A stretch of 64,000 nucleotides of DNA, from positions 62,001 to 126,000 of the forward strand of contig NZ_NSBU01000005.1 of NCBI RefSeq assembly GCF_002285415.1. Reading direction: 5' to 3'. This stretch comes from Actibacterium pelagium. Its GTDB lineage: Bacteria; Pseudomonadota; Alphaproteobacteria; Rhodobacterales; Rhodobacteraceae. The position numbers and the translations under genes are program-made. A model generated the notes under the pieces. It saw nothing but the letters and a program-made list of their open reading frames with translations, was not told where the DNA came from and ran no database searches. Shown in pieces: positions 45,290 to 54,573 of the stretch. The first letter of the stretch is position 1; each line of letters begins with the position of its first letter.

Positions 45290-45358
45290 GGTTGCCCCTG
45301 ATGGGCGCGGGTTCTCTTCCTCCCTCGTGTGAGAACCCAACGCCCCCCGGGGGCAACC
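45290..45358 (+). promoter_or_regulatory. Nested stem-loop between nrtA and nrtB
   Basis: GGTTGCCCC (45290-45298) pairs with GGGGCAACC (45350-45358) and encloses a second stem GGGTTCTC (45309-45316) with GAGAACCC (45331-45338). There is no T tract. Such structures after a binding-protein gene usually protect the upstream message or reduce downstream expression. Confidence 0.6.
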
Positions 45359-45386
45359 TGATCTCTCTCCTCTGAGGACAAAAAAG

Positions 45387-46472
45387 ATGACCGCTATTGA
45401 TCCCGATGCGCTGAGTGCCGCGCAGGACAAAGAAGCCCGCAAAGCCCGCCTGTTCACCCGTATCAACAAGGCCGACGCCTGGTTTCAGGTTCTTGGCCTA
45501 AGCTGGGTAACGCCCGTTCTGAAAGCCGCCGCTGGCGACAACCCCCGCGCCCAGATGAAAGAGATCTGGCGCTTGCTGGCGGTTCCTTTGATCGCGATTG
45601 CGGCCTTCCTGATGCTGTGGAGCTTCCTTGCGCCGAAAGTCGTTACCTCTCTGGGCGCGATCCCCGGCCCGGCGCAGGTCTGGGAACAGGTCGAAAACCT
45701 GCACGCCGATGCGCAACGTGAGAAAGAGAAGGAAGCGGCCTTTTATGAACGCCAAGAGGTGCGGAACGCCAAGCTGATCGCTGACGGCAAGCCCGAGAAG
45801 GTCAAAGAGCGTGCTTATACCGGCAAGCCGACCTACTACGCTCAGATTTGGACCTCGATCCAGACCGTGTTCTTCGGGTTCCTGCTGGCCACCATCGTTG
45901 CGGTTCCAACCGGTATTTTGGCGGGCCTGTCGCGGACCGCGAATGCCGCCATCAACCCGCTGGTTCAAATCTTTAAACCGGTCTCGCCGCTGGCGTGGCT
46001 GCCGATTGTAACGATGATCGTCTCGGCCACTGTCGCGACCGAGGGCGCGCTGTTCAGCAAATCCTTCCTGATCTCGGCCATCACCGTGACGCTGTGCTCG
46101 CTTTGGCCCACGCTGATCAACACCGCGCTAGGTGTATCCTCGATCGACAAAGATCTGGTGTCGGTGTCGAAGGTTCTGAAAATGAACACCTGGACCAAGA
46201 TCACCAAGCTGGTCTTGCCCTCGGCCCTGCCGCTGATCTTCACCGGTCTGCGTCTAAGCTTGGGCGTTGGCTGGATGGTTCTGATCGCGGCGGAAATGCT
46301 GGCGCAGAACCCGGGTCTGGGCAAGTTCGTCTGGGATGAGTTCCAGAACGGATCAAGCCAGTCGCTGGCCAAGATCATGGTTGCAGTCTTCACCATCGGG
46401 ATCATCGGCTTCATGCTGGACCGCCTGATGTACGCGTTGCAGTCCCTGTTCACCTTCACGAATGACCGGTGA
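45387..46472 (+). CDS. nrtB: Nitrate ABC transporter permease
   Basis: A 361-residue permease of the NrtB/SsuC type. A cytoplasmic N terminus of about 60 residues precedes the first helix ([20 protein letters not shown]). A long soluble insert (residues 85-145, rich in Lys/Glu) comes before the conserved transport core of about five helices. The ATPase-coupling EAA-like loop is [23 protein letters not shown]. It forms the membrane channel for nitrate with NrtA and the double ATPase NrtC. An AGGAC-like site precedes the ATG. Confidence 0.93.
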   Translation: MTAIDPDALSAAQDKEARKARLFTRINKADAWFQVLGLSWVTPVLKAAAGDNPRAQMKEIWRLLAVPLIAIAAFLMLWSFLAPKVVTSLGAIPGPAQVWEQVENLHADAQREKEKEAAFYERQEVRNAKLIADGKPEKVKERAYTGKPTYYAQIWTSIQTVFFGFLLATIVAVPTGILAGLSRTANAAINPLVQIFKPVSPLAWLPIVTMIVSATVATEGALFSKSFLISAITVTLCSLWPTLINTALGVSSIDKDLVSVSKVLKMNTWTKITKLVLPSALPLIFTGLRLSLGVGWMVLIAAEMLAQNPGLGKFVWDEFQNGSSQSLAKIMVAVFTIGIIGFMLDRLMYALQSLFTFTNDR

Positions 46473-46477
46473 TCGAC

Positions 46478-48154
46478 ATGGGTGTGATTGAATTCAAGAA
46501 CGTCAGCAAAGGCTTCGGGGAAGGCACGGCCTATACCCCGGTCCTAAAAGACATCGACCTAAGCGTAGAGGAGGGCGAGTTCCTTGTCCTTCTCGGCTTC
46601 TCGGGCACCGGGAAGACCACCCTGATCAACCTGATGGCGGGGCTGGATACCCCCACCAAGGGCGAGGTTACTTTCAAAGGTAAGCCGATCACCGGCCCGG
46701 GCCCCGAGCGCGGCGTGATCTTCCAAAGCTATTCGTTGATGCCGTGGCTGACCGTGAATGGAAACGTCAGTCTTGCGGTCGATACGATGTTCCCGAAACT
46801 GTCGAAGAAAGAACGTCAGGAAAAGGTCGACCACTACGTCAAGATGGTGGGGCTTTCGCACGCGACCACACGTCGCCCGGCCGAATTGTCGGGGGGTATG
46901 CGCCAACGTGTAAACGTGGCCCGTGCTTTGGCGATGAACCCCGAGGTTTTGCTGCTGGACGAGCCTCTGTCCGCACTGGATGCGCTGACCCGCGCCAATC
47001 TGGCCGATGAGATCGAACAGATCTGGCAGTCCGACAAGAAAACCTGCGTCCTGATCACCAACGATGTGGATGAGGCGATCATTCTGGCCGACCGGATCAT
47101 CCCGCTGAACCCGGATGGAACCTTGGGTGATGAATTCAAAGTCGACATCCCGCGGCCCCGCGACCGGATGGAGATGAACCATCACGATGGGTTCAAGAAG
47201 CTGCGTGCCGATGTCACGAAATACCTGATGGACGTCGGGATCGAAGCCAAGGTCGAAGGCACCAAGCAACTGCCAGACGTGACCCCGATCCACGGTGTTC
47301 CTTCGGCGGTTGCCGAGGCCCAGAAAGGCCTGATCGACCGTAACTTCCTTGATTTCAGCCAGCTGCACAAAGTCTATCCGACGCCCAAGGGTCCGCTGAC
47401 CGTGGTCGAGGACTTCAACCTCAAGCTCAACCGGGGTGAGTTCATCTCTCTGATCGGTCATTCGGGGTGCGGGAAGTCGACCGTGCTGACCATGGCCGCA
47501 GGTCTGAACGAGATCTCGAAAGGGGCCATCAAGTTGGATGGTCGCCATGTGGAAGGCGCAGACCCTGAACGTGCCGTCGTGTTCCAGTCGCCGAACCTGT
47601 TTCCTTGGCTGACCGCCAAAGAGAACGTCGCGATCGGTGTGGACAAGGTCTATCCGAAAGCGTCGATGGCAGAGCGTCAGGACGTGATCGAATACTATCT
47701 CGAACGCGTTGGTCTGGCCGATGCGATGGACCGCCCGGCGCATTCCATGTCGAACGGCATGAAGCAGCGCGTCGGTATCGCCCGCGCCTTTGCCCTGTCG
47801 CCCAAGCTTCTGCTTCTGGATGAACCTTTCGGGATGCTGGACAGCCTAACCCGGTGGGAGTTGCAGGAAGTACTGATGGAGGTCTGGGACCGGACCAAGG
47901 TGACTGCAATCTGTGTGACGCACGATGTGGACGAAGCGATCCTTCTGGCGGACCGTGTGGTCATGATGACCAATGGCCCGCAGGCAACGATCGGCAAGAT
48001 CGTCGATGTCGACCTGCCGCGCCCACGCTCGCGCCAAGCGCTGCTTAGCCACCCGGACTACTACAACTACCGACAGGAGGTTCTCGACTTCCTGGAAGAG
48101 TACGAACACGGCGCCAAGCCGAAGTCCAAGCCTAAAGCAATCGCGGCGGAGTAA
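46478..48154 (+). CDS. nrtC: Nitrate ABC transporter, fused double ATP-binding protein
   Basis: About 558 residues containing two complete ABC ATPase domains. Domain 1 (about 1-260) has Walker [10 protein letters not shown], signature [14 protein letters not shown] and Walker [12 protein letters not shown]. Domain 2 (about 290-550) has GHSGCGKST, a changed signature [14 protein letters not shown] and [11 protein letters not shown]. Both resemble NrtD/SsuB ATPases; there is no solute-binding domain as in cyanobacterial NrtC. It energises NrtB. ATG 46478 is used; a GTG at 46469 overlaps the nrtB stop and is an alternative start. Confidence 0.92.
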   Translation: MGVIEFKNVSKGFGEGTAYTPVLKDIDLSVEEGEFLVLLGFSGTGKTTLINLMAGLDTPTKGEVTFKGKPITGPGPERGVIFQSYSLMPWLTVNGNVSLAVDTMFPKLSKKERQEKVDHYVKMVGLSHATTRRPAELSGGMRQRVNVARALAMNPEVLLLDEPLSALDALTRANLADEIEQIWQSDKKTCVLITNDVDEAIILADRIIPLNPDGTLGDEFKVDIPRPRDRMEMNHHDGFKKLRADVTKYLMDVGIEAKVEGTKQLPDVTPIHGVPSAVAEAQKGLIDRNFLDFSQLHKVYPTPKGPLTVVEDFNLKLNRGEFISLIGHSGCGKSTVLTMAAGLNEISKGAIKLDGRHVEGADPERAVVFQSPNLFPWLTAKENVAIGVDKVYPKASMAERQDVIEYYLERVGLADAMDRPAHSMSNGMKQRVGIARAFALSPKLLLLDEPFGMLDSLTRWELQEVLMEVWDRTKVTAICVTHDVDEAILLADRVVMMTNGPQATIGKIVDVDLPRPRSRQALLSHPDYYNYRQEVLDFLEEYEHGAKPKSKPKAIAAE

Positions 48155-48158
48155 GCAC

Positions 48159-50597
48159 ATGACAAAGAAACTGATTGTAATCGGTGCAGGCATGGCTTCT
48201 GGCCGCGCGCTAGAGCACCTTCTGGCCGAGGATCCCAGTTGGGATGTGACGCTGTTCAACGCGGAACCCCGTGGCAACTATGACCGGATCATGCTCAGCC
48301 CGGTGCTGGCTGGCGACAAGACCTATCAGGACATCGTCATCCATGACGACGACTGGTACGCCGAAAACAAAGTGACCTGTCGCTTTGGCGAGAAGATCGT
48401 TTCGATTGATCGCGCGGCCAAGACCGTCACGGCGGACAACGGCGAGGTTCTGGCCTATGACAAGCTGCTGTTCGGAACCGGCTCTAACCCTTTCATCATC
48501 CCGCTGCCCGGCCACGATCTGGAAGGCGTCATCGCTTACCGCGATCTGGAAGACACCGAGCGGATGATGTCCCTGCAAGAAGGTCAGAAAGCGGTCGTTA
48601 TCGGCGGGGGTCTTCTGGGGCTGGAAGCTGCGGCAGGCATGGCACTGCGCGGCGTGGACGTCACCGTCGTTCACATCATGGGCCACCTGATGGAGCGTCA
48701 GTTGGACGAAGCCGCAGGATACCTGCTGCGCAAGGCGCTGACCGACAAAGGGATCACCGTCAAATGCAGCGCGAATTCCAAAGAGATTGTCGGCGAAGAC
48801 GGCAAGGTCAAAGCCCTGATGCTGGACGATGGCACCGAGTTGCCCTGTGACCTGCTGGTCATGGCCGTGGGTATCCGCCCCAACGTTGGTCTGGCGCAGG
48901 AAAGCAATCTGGCGGTGGGCCGGGGCATTCAGGTCGACGACCAGATGGTCACCTCGGACGAAAACATCCTCGCCGTTGGCGAATGTGTCGAACATGACGG
49001 TCAGGTTTTTGGTCTGGTCGCACCTCTGTACGACCAAGCCAAAATCGTCGCGAAAACGTTGCAAGGTGAAGACGCCACATATGTCCAGAAATCGCTGTCG
49101 ACCAAGCTGAAAGTCACCGGTTGTGACCTGTTCAGCGCAGGCGATTTTGCCGATGGCGAAGGCCGCGAAGACATCGTCTTCCGCGACCCGGCGCGCGGGG
49201 TCTATCGCCGTTTGGTCATCGAAGAGAACAAGATCATCGGTGCCGTGTTCTATGGCGACACCTCGGACAGTGCGTGGTTCTTCGGCCTGCTGAAAGACGG
49301 GACCGATATCTCGGACATGCGCGACACGCTGATCTTTGGACCGGCCTACCAAGGGGGTGCCGCTGCGGACCCTATGGCGGCCGTTGCAGCATTACCGGAT
49401 GACGCAGAGATCTGCGGCTGCAACGGCATTTCCAAAGGCACAATTGTTGAGGCCATCAACAACGGTGCCACCGATCTGGCCGCGATCCGCGCCACGACCA
49501 AGGCGTCTGCCTCTTGCGGGACCTGCACGGGGTTGGTTGAACAGGTTCTCGGGGCCACTTTGGGCGACGATTTCGTCATCCCCGCCGCGCAATCGGTCTG
49601 TGGATGTACGGACCTAAGCCACGAGGACGTTCGCCGTCTGATCAAGTCGCAAGAGCTGAAGTCTCAGGCCGCTGTCTGGCAGGAACTGGGGTGGACCACG
49701 CCCAATGGCTGTCACGTCTGCCGCCCGGCGATCAACTATTACCTGCTGGCTGACTGGCCGGTAGAGTATCAGGACGACCCGCAGTCGCGTTTCGTGAACG
49801 AGCGTAAGCACGCCAACATCCAGAAAGACGGCACCTTCAGCGTTGTTCCGCGGATGTGGGGTGGGATCACCACCCCGAACGAATTACGCGCCATCGCGGA
49901 TGCGGCGGACAAATACAACGTCCCGACCGTCAAGGTGACCGGTGGCCAGCGGATCGATCTGTTGGGCGTAAAGGGCGAAGACCTTCCTGCGATCTGGTAC
50001 GACCTGAACCAGGCGGGCATGGTCTCCGGCCATGCGTATTCCAAAGGTCTGCGGACGGTGAAGACCTGTGTGGGCTCTGATCACTGCCGGTTCGGGACGC
50101 AGGATTCGACTGGTCTGGGCGTGAAGCTTGAAAAACTTCTGTGGGGCTCTTGGACACCGCACAAGGTGAAGCTGGGCGTCTCTGGCTGCCCGCGGAACTG
50201 CGCGGAAGCGACCTGTAAAGACGTGGGGATTGTCTGTGTGGACTCGGGCTATGAAGTCTCTGTCGCCGGTGCCGCTGGTATGGACGTGAAAGAGACCGAG
50301 CTTCTGGCCAAGGTCCCGACCGAGGAAGAAGCGATCGAGGTGACCACCGCCTTCATCCAGATCTACCGCGAAAACGCCAAGTATCTGGATCGTGGTTACA
50401 AATGGGTTGCCAAAGTGGGGCTGGACTGGGTCAAGGAGCAGGTCGTTGACGATCTGGAGCAGCGCAAAGCGCTGGTTGATCGGTTCGAACTGTCTCAATC
50501 AATCTATCGCAAAGACCCGTGGGCCGAGCATGCCCAACCCGAAAAGGCGCGCACCTATGCGCCGATGGCAGATCTGACACTGGAGGCGGCGGAATGA
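48159..50597 (+). CDS. nirB: NADH nitrite reductase, large subunit
   Basis: An 812-residue assimilatory nitrite reductase that reduces nitrite to ammonium with NADH. Domains in order: an FAD-binding start (VIGAGMASGRALEHL), NADH loop VIGGGLLGLEAA near residue 148, and a BFD-like [2Fe-2S] domain from about residue 417 (CGCNG, then CGTCTG). The ferredoxin/sulfite reductase repeats come last, with siroheme/[4Fe-4S] cysteines in CVGSDHCRFGTQDS (about 637) and SGCPRNCAEATC (about 675). It overlaps nirD by four bases. Confidence 0.96.
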   Translation: MTKKLIVIGAGMASGRALEHLLAEDPSWDVTLFNAEPRGNYDRIMLSPVLAGDKTYQDIVIHDDDWYAENKVTCRFGEKIVSIDRAAKTVTADNGEVLAYDKLLFGTGSNPFIIPLPGHDLEGVIAYRDLEDTERMMSLQEGQKAVVIGGGLLGLEAAAGMALRGVDVTVVHIMGHLMERQLDEAAGYLLRKALTDKGITVKCSANSKEIVGEDGKVKALMLDDGTELPCDLLVMAVGIRPNVGLAQESNLAVGRGIQVDDQMVTSDENILAVGECVEHDGQVFGLVAPLYDQAKIVAKTLQGEDATYVQKSLSTKLKVTGCDLFSAGDFADGEGREDIVFRDPARGVYRRLVIEENKIIGAVFYGDTSDSAWFFGLLKDGTDISDMRDTLIFGPAYQGGAAADPMAAVAALPDDAEICGCNGISKGTIVEAINNGATDLAAIRATTKASASCGTCTGLVEQVLGATLGDDFVIPAAQSVCGCTDLSHEDVRRLIKSQELKSQAAVWQELGWTTPNGCHVCRPAINYYLLADWPVEYQDDPQSRFVNERKHANIQKDGTFSVVPRMWGGITTPNELRAIADAADKYNVPTVKVTGGQRIDLLGVKGEDLPAIWYDLNQAGMVSGHAYSKGLRTVKTCVGSDHCRFGTQDSTGLGVKLEKLLWGSWTPHKVKLGVSGCPRNCAEATCKDVGIVCVDSGYEVSVAGAAGMDVKETELLAKVPTEEEAIEVTTAFIQIYRENAKYLDRGYKWVAKVGLDWVKEQVVDDLEQRKALVDRFELSQSIYRKDPWAEHAQPEKARTYAPMADLTLEAAE

Positions 50598-50926
50598 GCT
50601 GGCTTGATATTGGTTCCCTGAGTGACATCCCTGAACGCGGTGCCCGCATCGTCAAAACTGCTGTTGGCTGTGTCGCGGTGTTCCGCACCGCCGAGGACGA
50701 GGTCTTTGCCACAACCGACCGCTGCCCGCACAAGGGCGGGCCTCTGTCGGAAGGGATCGTTCACGGCAAGTCGGTGACCTGCCCGCTGCACAACTGGGTG
50801 TTCAGTCTGGAAACGGGCGAGGCGCAAGGCGCGGATGACGGTCATATCCGGACCTATCCGGTCTCGGTGCAGGACGGGCGCATTCTGATGGATGTCTCAG
50901 ACCTGTCCAAGCTTTCGGCCGCCTGA
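50594..50926 (+). CDS. nirD: NADH nitrite reductase, small subunit (Rieske-type)
   Basis: A 110-residue Rieske-fold subunit. It keeps both ligand motifs, CPHKGG and CPLHNW (Cys-x-His pairs), so it may bind a [2Fe-2S] cluster, unlike some NirD proteins that lost the ligands. It pairs with NirB for nitrite reduction. The ATG lies in the nirB stop (ATGA), and its stop shares a base with the nasA ATG (TGATGG), so nirB, nirD and nasA are translationally linked. Confidence 0.95.
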   Translation: MSWLDIGSLSDIPERGARIVKTAVGCVAVFRTAEDEVFATTDRCPHKGGPLSEGIVHGKSVTCPLHNWVFSLETGEAQGADDGHIRTYPVSVQDGRILMDVSDLSKLSAA

Positions 50927-53604
50927 TGGATGGCGGAGCAGATCCAATCGTGACCCCAAAACCGGCGAATTTGGACGGGGTCACAACCCGAACAACCTGT
51001 GCCTACTGCGGGGTAGGTTGCGGTGTTCTGGCCACGACCGACAGCGCCGGTAGGGTCACCGTAAAGGGCGACCCTGACCACCCTGCCAACCTTGGGCGTT
51101 TGTGCTCGAAAGGGTCGGCCTTGGGGGAAACCATTTCGCTTGAGGGGCGCTTGTTACAGCCTCAGGTGGACGGCGTGGCCACTGATTGGGATCGTGCTGT
51201 CGCAACAGTCGCCGAAAGGTTCAAAGCCACCATCGCCGAGCATGGCCCCGACAGCGTGGCTTTCTATGTCTCTGGACAGTTGCTGACAGAGGACTACTAC
51301 GTCGCCAATAAGCTGATGAAGGGCTTCATCGGGTCGGCCAATATCGACACGAATTCGCGGCTATGCATGGCTTCATCCGTTGCGGGTCACAAACGGGCTT
51401 TTGGTGCCGATACCGTGCCCGGCCAATACTCCGATCTGGAAGAGGCCGATCTGGTGGTGCTGGTAGGGTCGAATCTGGCGTGGTGCCACCCGGTTCTGTA
51501 CCAACGTCTGGCCGCAGCCAAGGCGGCGCGTCCAGGCATGAAGGTCGTGAATGTCGACCCGCGTCGTACCGCGACCTCGGACCTTGCTGATATGCATCTG
51601 GCCTTGCGCCCCGGCAGTGATGTCGCGCTGTTCAACGGCTTGCTGGTGCAGATCGCCGAACAGGACGCGGTTAACACCGACTATGTGAATTCTTTTGTGA
51701 ACGGTTTCGACGCGGCACTCGTCGAAGCCCGAATGGCGGACATTTCCGTCACCGGCCTGCAGCTGGAGGAGTTGCAGGCCTTTTATGACCTGTGGGTCGG
51801 GACAGAGAAAGTCGTCACGATCTATAGCCAAGGTGTGAATCAGTCCTCCGCCGGGGCCGACAAGGTGAATGCGATCCTGAACTGTCATCTGGCCACGGGC
51901 CGGATTGGCAAGCCGGGAATGGGGCCGCTGTCGGTCACCGGTCAGCCCAATGCGATGGGCGGACGCGAGGTGGGCGGTCTGGCCAATATGCTGGCCTGCC
52001 ACCTTGATATCGAGAACCCCGCGCACCGCACCGCCGTGCACGAGTTCTGGGACAGCCCCGTCATCGCCGACAAGCCCGGCCTGAAGGCCGTTGATATGTT
52101 CAACGCCGTGGGCGAGGGCAAGATCAAGGCGCTGTGGGTGATGTGTACGAACCCCGTCGTCTCGATGCCCGAAGCCGACAAGGTGAAAGCCGCGATCAAG
52201 GGCTGCGACTTTGTCGTCGTCTCGGACATGTTCGCCGATACCGACACGGCAAAGCTGGCCGATATCGTCCTGCCCGCCACAGGGTGGGCGGAAAAAGATG
52301 GGACCGTCACGAACTCTGAACGCTGTATCAGCCGTCAGAAAGGCTTTCTGCCCGCCCCGGGCGAGGCGCGTCACGACTGGCAGATCATGTGCAACGTGGC
52401 CAAGGCCATGGGCTGGGCATCGGCCTTTGATTTCCATTCGCCGGCCGAGGTCTTCCGCGAGTATGCCGCTATGTCCGGCATCTCGGGCCGATTTGGACGG
52501 GACTTCGACATCTCGGGTCTGGCTGACGTGTCCGAGGCGGAATACCAGTCACTGAAACCCACCCATTGGCCGATTACCAAGACCCGCACCGGGGGGCGGT
52601 ACTTTGCTGACGGCAGTTTTTTCACCGGTACTGGCAAGGCCAACATGCTGGCGGTGTCCTATCGCCCGCCGCAATCGATCCCGACAGAAGATGCACCTTA
52701 TATCTTCAATACGGGCCGTGTGCGCGACCATTGGCACACGATGACCCGCACCGCGCGGTCTGCGCGTCTTAGCCAGCACTTGGCAGAGCCCTATCTTGAG
52801 GTTCATCCCGAAGACGCGCTGAAGCTGGGTCTGAAACCAGCCGATCTGGCCGAGGTCAGCAATGCTCACGGCCGCTCGATCCTGCGGGTGCTGGTGACAG
52901 ACCGTGTCGCCCCGGGGCAGGTCTTTGCCCCCATGCACTGGACGGGTCAGACCTCATCCAGCGGGCGGATCGACACGCTGGTCACGGCGAATGTGGACCC
53001 TGTCTCGGGGCAGCCAGAAAGCAAAGCCGCCACCGTCGCCATCGCGCCCTACAAGGCCGGTTGGTACGGGTTTGCCGTCTGTGGCGATGCGCTGACCCCC
53101 AAAGCGGAATACTGGGCGCTTGCCAAGACAAAGTCCGGCTATCGGGCCGAACTTGCCGGCCGGAAAGCCCCCGCTGACTGGGAGGCTTACGCCCGCCAGA
53201 TTTTTGACCTGCCCAATGCCCAAGTCGTCACTTACATCGACGAAGCGCGGGGTCTTGCACGGCTGGCGTTTTTGGAAGAGGGTGTCTTGCGCGCCGCCTT
53301 GTTCGCAGCGCGCGAACCGGTGGCATTGGCGCGTAGCTATGTGGCCGATCTGTTGGGGCAGGGCGCCAGTCCTGCGGTCCTGTCGGGCCGCCCCGGTGAA
53401 GATCAGCCCGATCCCGGCGCCACGGTTTGCGCTTGCTTTGATGTAGGGATCAACACCATTCTGACCGCCATCGAAACCAAGGGGCTGACCTCTGTCGATG
53501 CCATCGGCGAGGCGCTGAACGCGGGCACCAACTGCGGGTCGTGTAAGCCCGAGCTGGCCACGCTTCTGGTCAATGCCCTGACACCGAAAGCTGCCGCCGA
53601 GTGA
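50926..53604 (+). CDS. nasA: Assimilatory nitrate reductase, catalytic subunit
   Basis: An 892-residue Mo-bisMGD enzyme reducing nitrate to nitrite in the cytoplasm. The N-terminal [4Fe-4S] ligands are Cys25, Cys28, Cys32 and Cys60. The molybdopterin domains include YVSGQLLTEDYYVANKLMKG, SRLCMASSVAG with the likely Mo-ligand Cys, and GANPVVSMP-like CTNPVVSMPEADK. The C terminus adds a BFD-like [2Fe-2S] domain with Cys835, Cys837, Cys870 and Cys873. No NasB reductase is encoded nearby, so the electron donor is open. Confidence 0.95.
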   Translation: MDGGADPIVTPKPANLDGVTTRTTCAYCGVGCGVLATTDSAGRVTVKGDPDHPANLGRLCSKGSALGETISLEGRLLQPQVDGVATDWDRAVATVAERFKATIAEHGPDSVAFYVSGQLLTEDYYVANKLMKGFIGSANIDTNSRLCMASSVAGHKRAFGADTVPGQYSDLEEADLVVLVGSNLAWCHPVLYQRLAAAKAARPGMKVVNVDPRRTATSDLADMHLALRPGSDVALFNGLLVQIAEQDAVNTDYVNSFVNGFDAALVEARMADISVTGLQLEELQAFYDLWVGTEKVVTIYSQGVNQSSAGADKVNAILNCHLATGRIGKPGMGPLSVTGQPNAMGGREVGGLANMLACHLDIENPAHRTAVHEFWDSPVIADKPGLKAVDMFNAVGEGKIKALWVMCTNPVVSMPEADKVKAAIKGCDFVVVSDMFADTDTAKLADIVLPATGWAEKDGTVTNSERCISRQKGFLPAPGEARHDWQIMCNVAKAMGWASAFDFHSPAEVFREYAAMSGISGRFGRDFDISGLADVSEAEYQSLKPTHWPITKTRTGGRYFADGSFFTGTGKANMLAVSYRPPQSIPTEDAPYIFNTGRVRDHWHTMTRTARSARLSQHLAEPYLEVHPEDALKLGLKPADLAEVSNAHGRSILRVLVTDRVAPGQVFAPMHWTGQTSSSGRIDTLVTANVDPVSGQPESKAATVAIAPYKAGWYGFAVCGDALTPKAEYWALAKTKSGYRAELAGRKAPADWEAYARQIFDLPNAQVVTYIDEARGLARLAFLEEGVLRAALFAAREPVALARSYVADLLGQGASPAVLSGRPGEDQPDPGATVCACFDVGINTILTAIETKGLTSVDAIGEALNAGTNCGSCKPELATLLVNALTPKAAAE

Positions 53605-54563
53605 GCCTTTCGAAATTTGTACATGCCATGGGGCGCGGTCCGGGCCGTGCCCGGTCTCTGACGCAGGAGGAGGCGTCAGAGGCCATGGCCTTGATCCTGT
53701 CCGGAGACGCCGACCCGCATGCGGTTGGCGCGCTCTTGATGCTCATGCGGTTTCGCGGTGAGATCGCGCCCGAGATTGCCGGGTTTGTCACCGCCATGCG
53801 CGCCGAGATCGCACCTTGGACGGGCACGCGTCCCGCCATCGACTGGCCCAGCTACGCGGCTGGTCGGACACGAGGGGTGCCATGGTTCCTGCTGGCGGCG
53901 AAGCTTGTTGCCCAGGCCGGGCATCCGGTGTTGTTGCATGGCTGGAACTCGCACCAAAACCCGATTGCCGATGTGCGTGGGGCGTTGCCCGAAGCGGGGA
54001 TCAAGCAGGCCGGGTCTGTTGCGGACGCGGGTCAGATCATGGCCGCAGAAGGTATCGCCTATTTGCCGTTGGAAGCCTTCGCCCCAGAGCTTTTACGCCT
54101 TTTACGCCTGCGTGAAGTTCTAGGCCTGCGCTCGGCGGTCAACACGTGTCTGCGGGTGCTGAACCCCGGCGGGGCTGCGGTGTCGGTTCAAGGGGTGTTT
54201 CATCCGCCTTACCGAGAGTTGCAGATGGACGCCGGGGCGATCCTTGGCCAACCCGCCATGACCGTTATCAAGGGCGGTGGCGGAGAGTTCGAGCGTCACC
54301 CGTCCAAAATCATCGAATTGTTTGGTTTGAAGGACGGCACGCCGTGGCAGGCAACCGCTGCGCCGATCCTTGACGAAACACGCCGCCTTGCGGATGCCGA
54401 ACACGCTCCCGCTGACTTGGCGCGCCTGTGGAGTGGCGATCTGGATGACCCATTCGCTGAAGCGGTCGTTCTGGGGACAGCCGCGCTGGCGCTGGAAGCC
54501 GCAGGAGAGCCGGAAGGGCTGGCCAAGGCGCGGAACCTTTGGCAAAACCGGCCCAAGGGCTAG
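53601..54563 (+). CDS. TrpD2/YbiB-like glycosyl transferase-family protein in the nas operon
   Basis: A 320-residue protein of the anthranilate phosphoribosyltransferase fold. It has the N-terminal helical domain (LTQEEASEAMALILSGDADPH; GALLMLMRFRGE) and an alpha/beta domain with LRSAVNTCLRVLNPGG and VIKGGGGEFERHP. The PRPP loop of true TrpD (GTGGD) is not present; RTRGVPWFLL occupies that place. It resembles TrpD2/YbiB, known as a nucleic-acid-binding relative. The GTG start overlaps the nasA stop, so it is coupled to nitrate reductase. Its role in nitrate assimilation is unknown. Confidence 0.8.
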   Translation: MSLSKFVHAMGRGPGRARSLTQEEASEAMALILSGDADPHAVGALLMLMRFRGEIAPEIAGFVTAMRAEIAPWTGTRPAIDWPSYAAGRTRGVPWFLLAAKLVAQAGHPVLLHGWNSHQNPIADVRGALPEAGIKQAGSVADAGQIMAAEGIAYLPLEAFAPELLRLLRLREVLGLRSAVNTCLRVLNPGGAAVSVQGVFHPPYRELQMDAGAILGQPAMTVIKGGGGEFERHPSKIIELFGLKDGTPWQATAAPILDETRRLADAEHAPADLARLWSGDLDDPFAEAVVLGTAALALEAAGEPEGLAKARNLWQNRPKG

Positions 54564-54573
54564 GATATACCAG

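Noticed and set aside
43857-45356. A 499-codon minus-strand frame opposite nrtA
   Set aside because: Antisense to a clear NrtA with signal peptide and leader; the translation is low-complexity and unlike any protein family.
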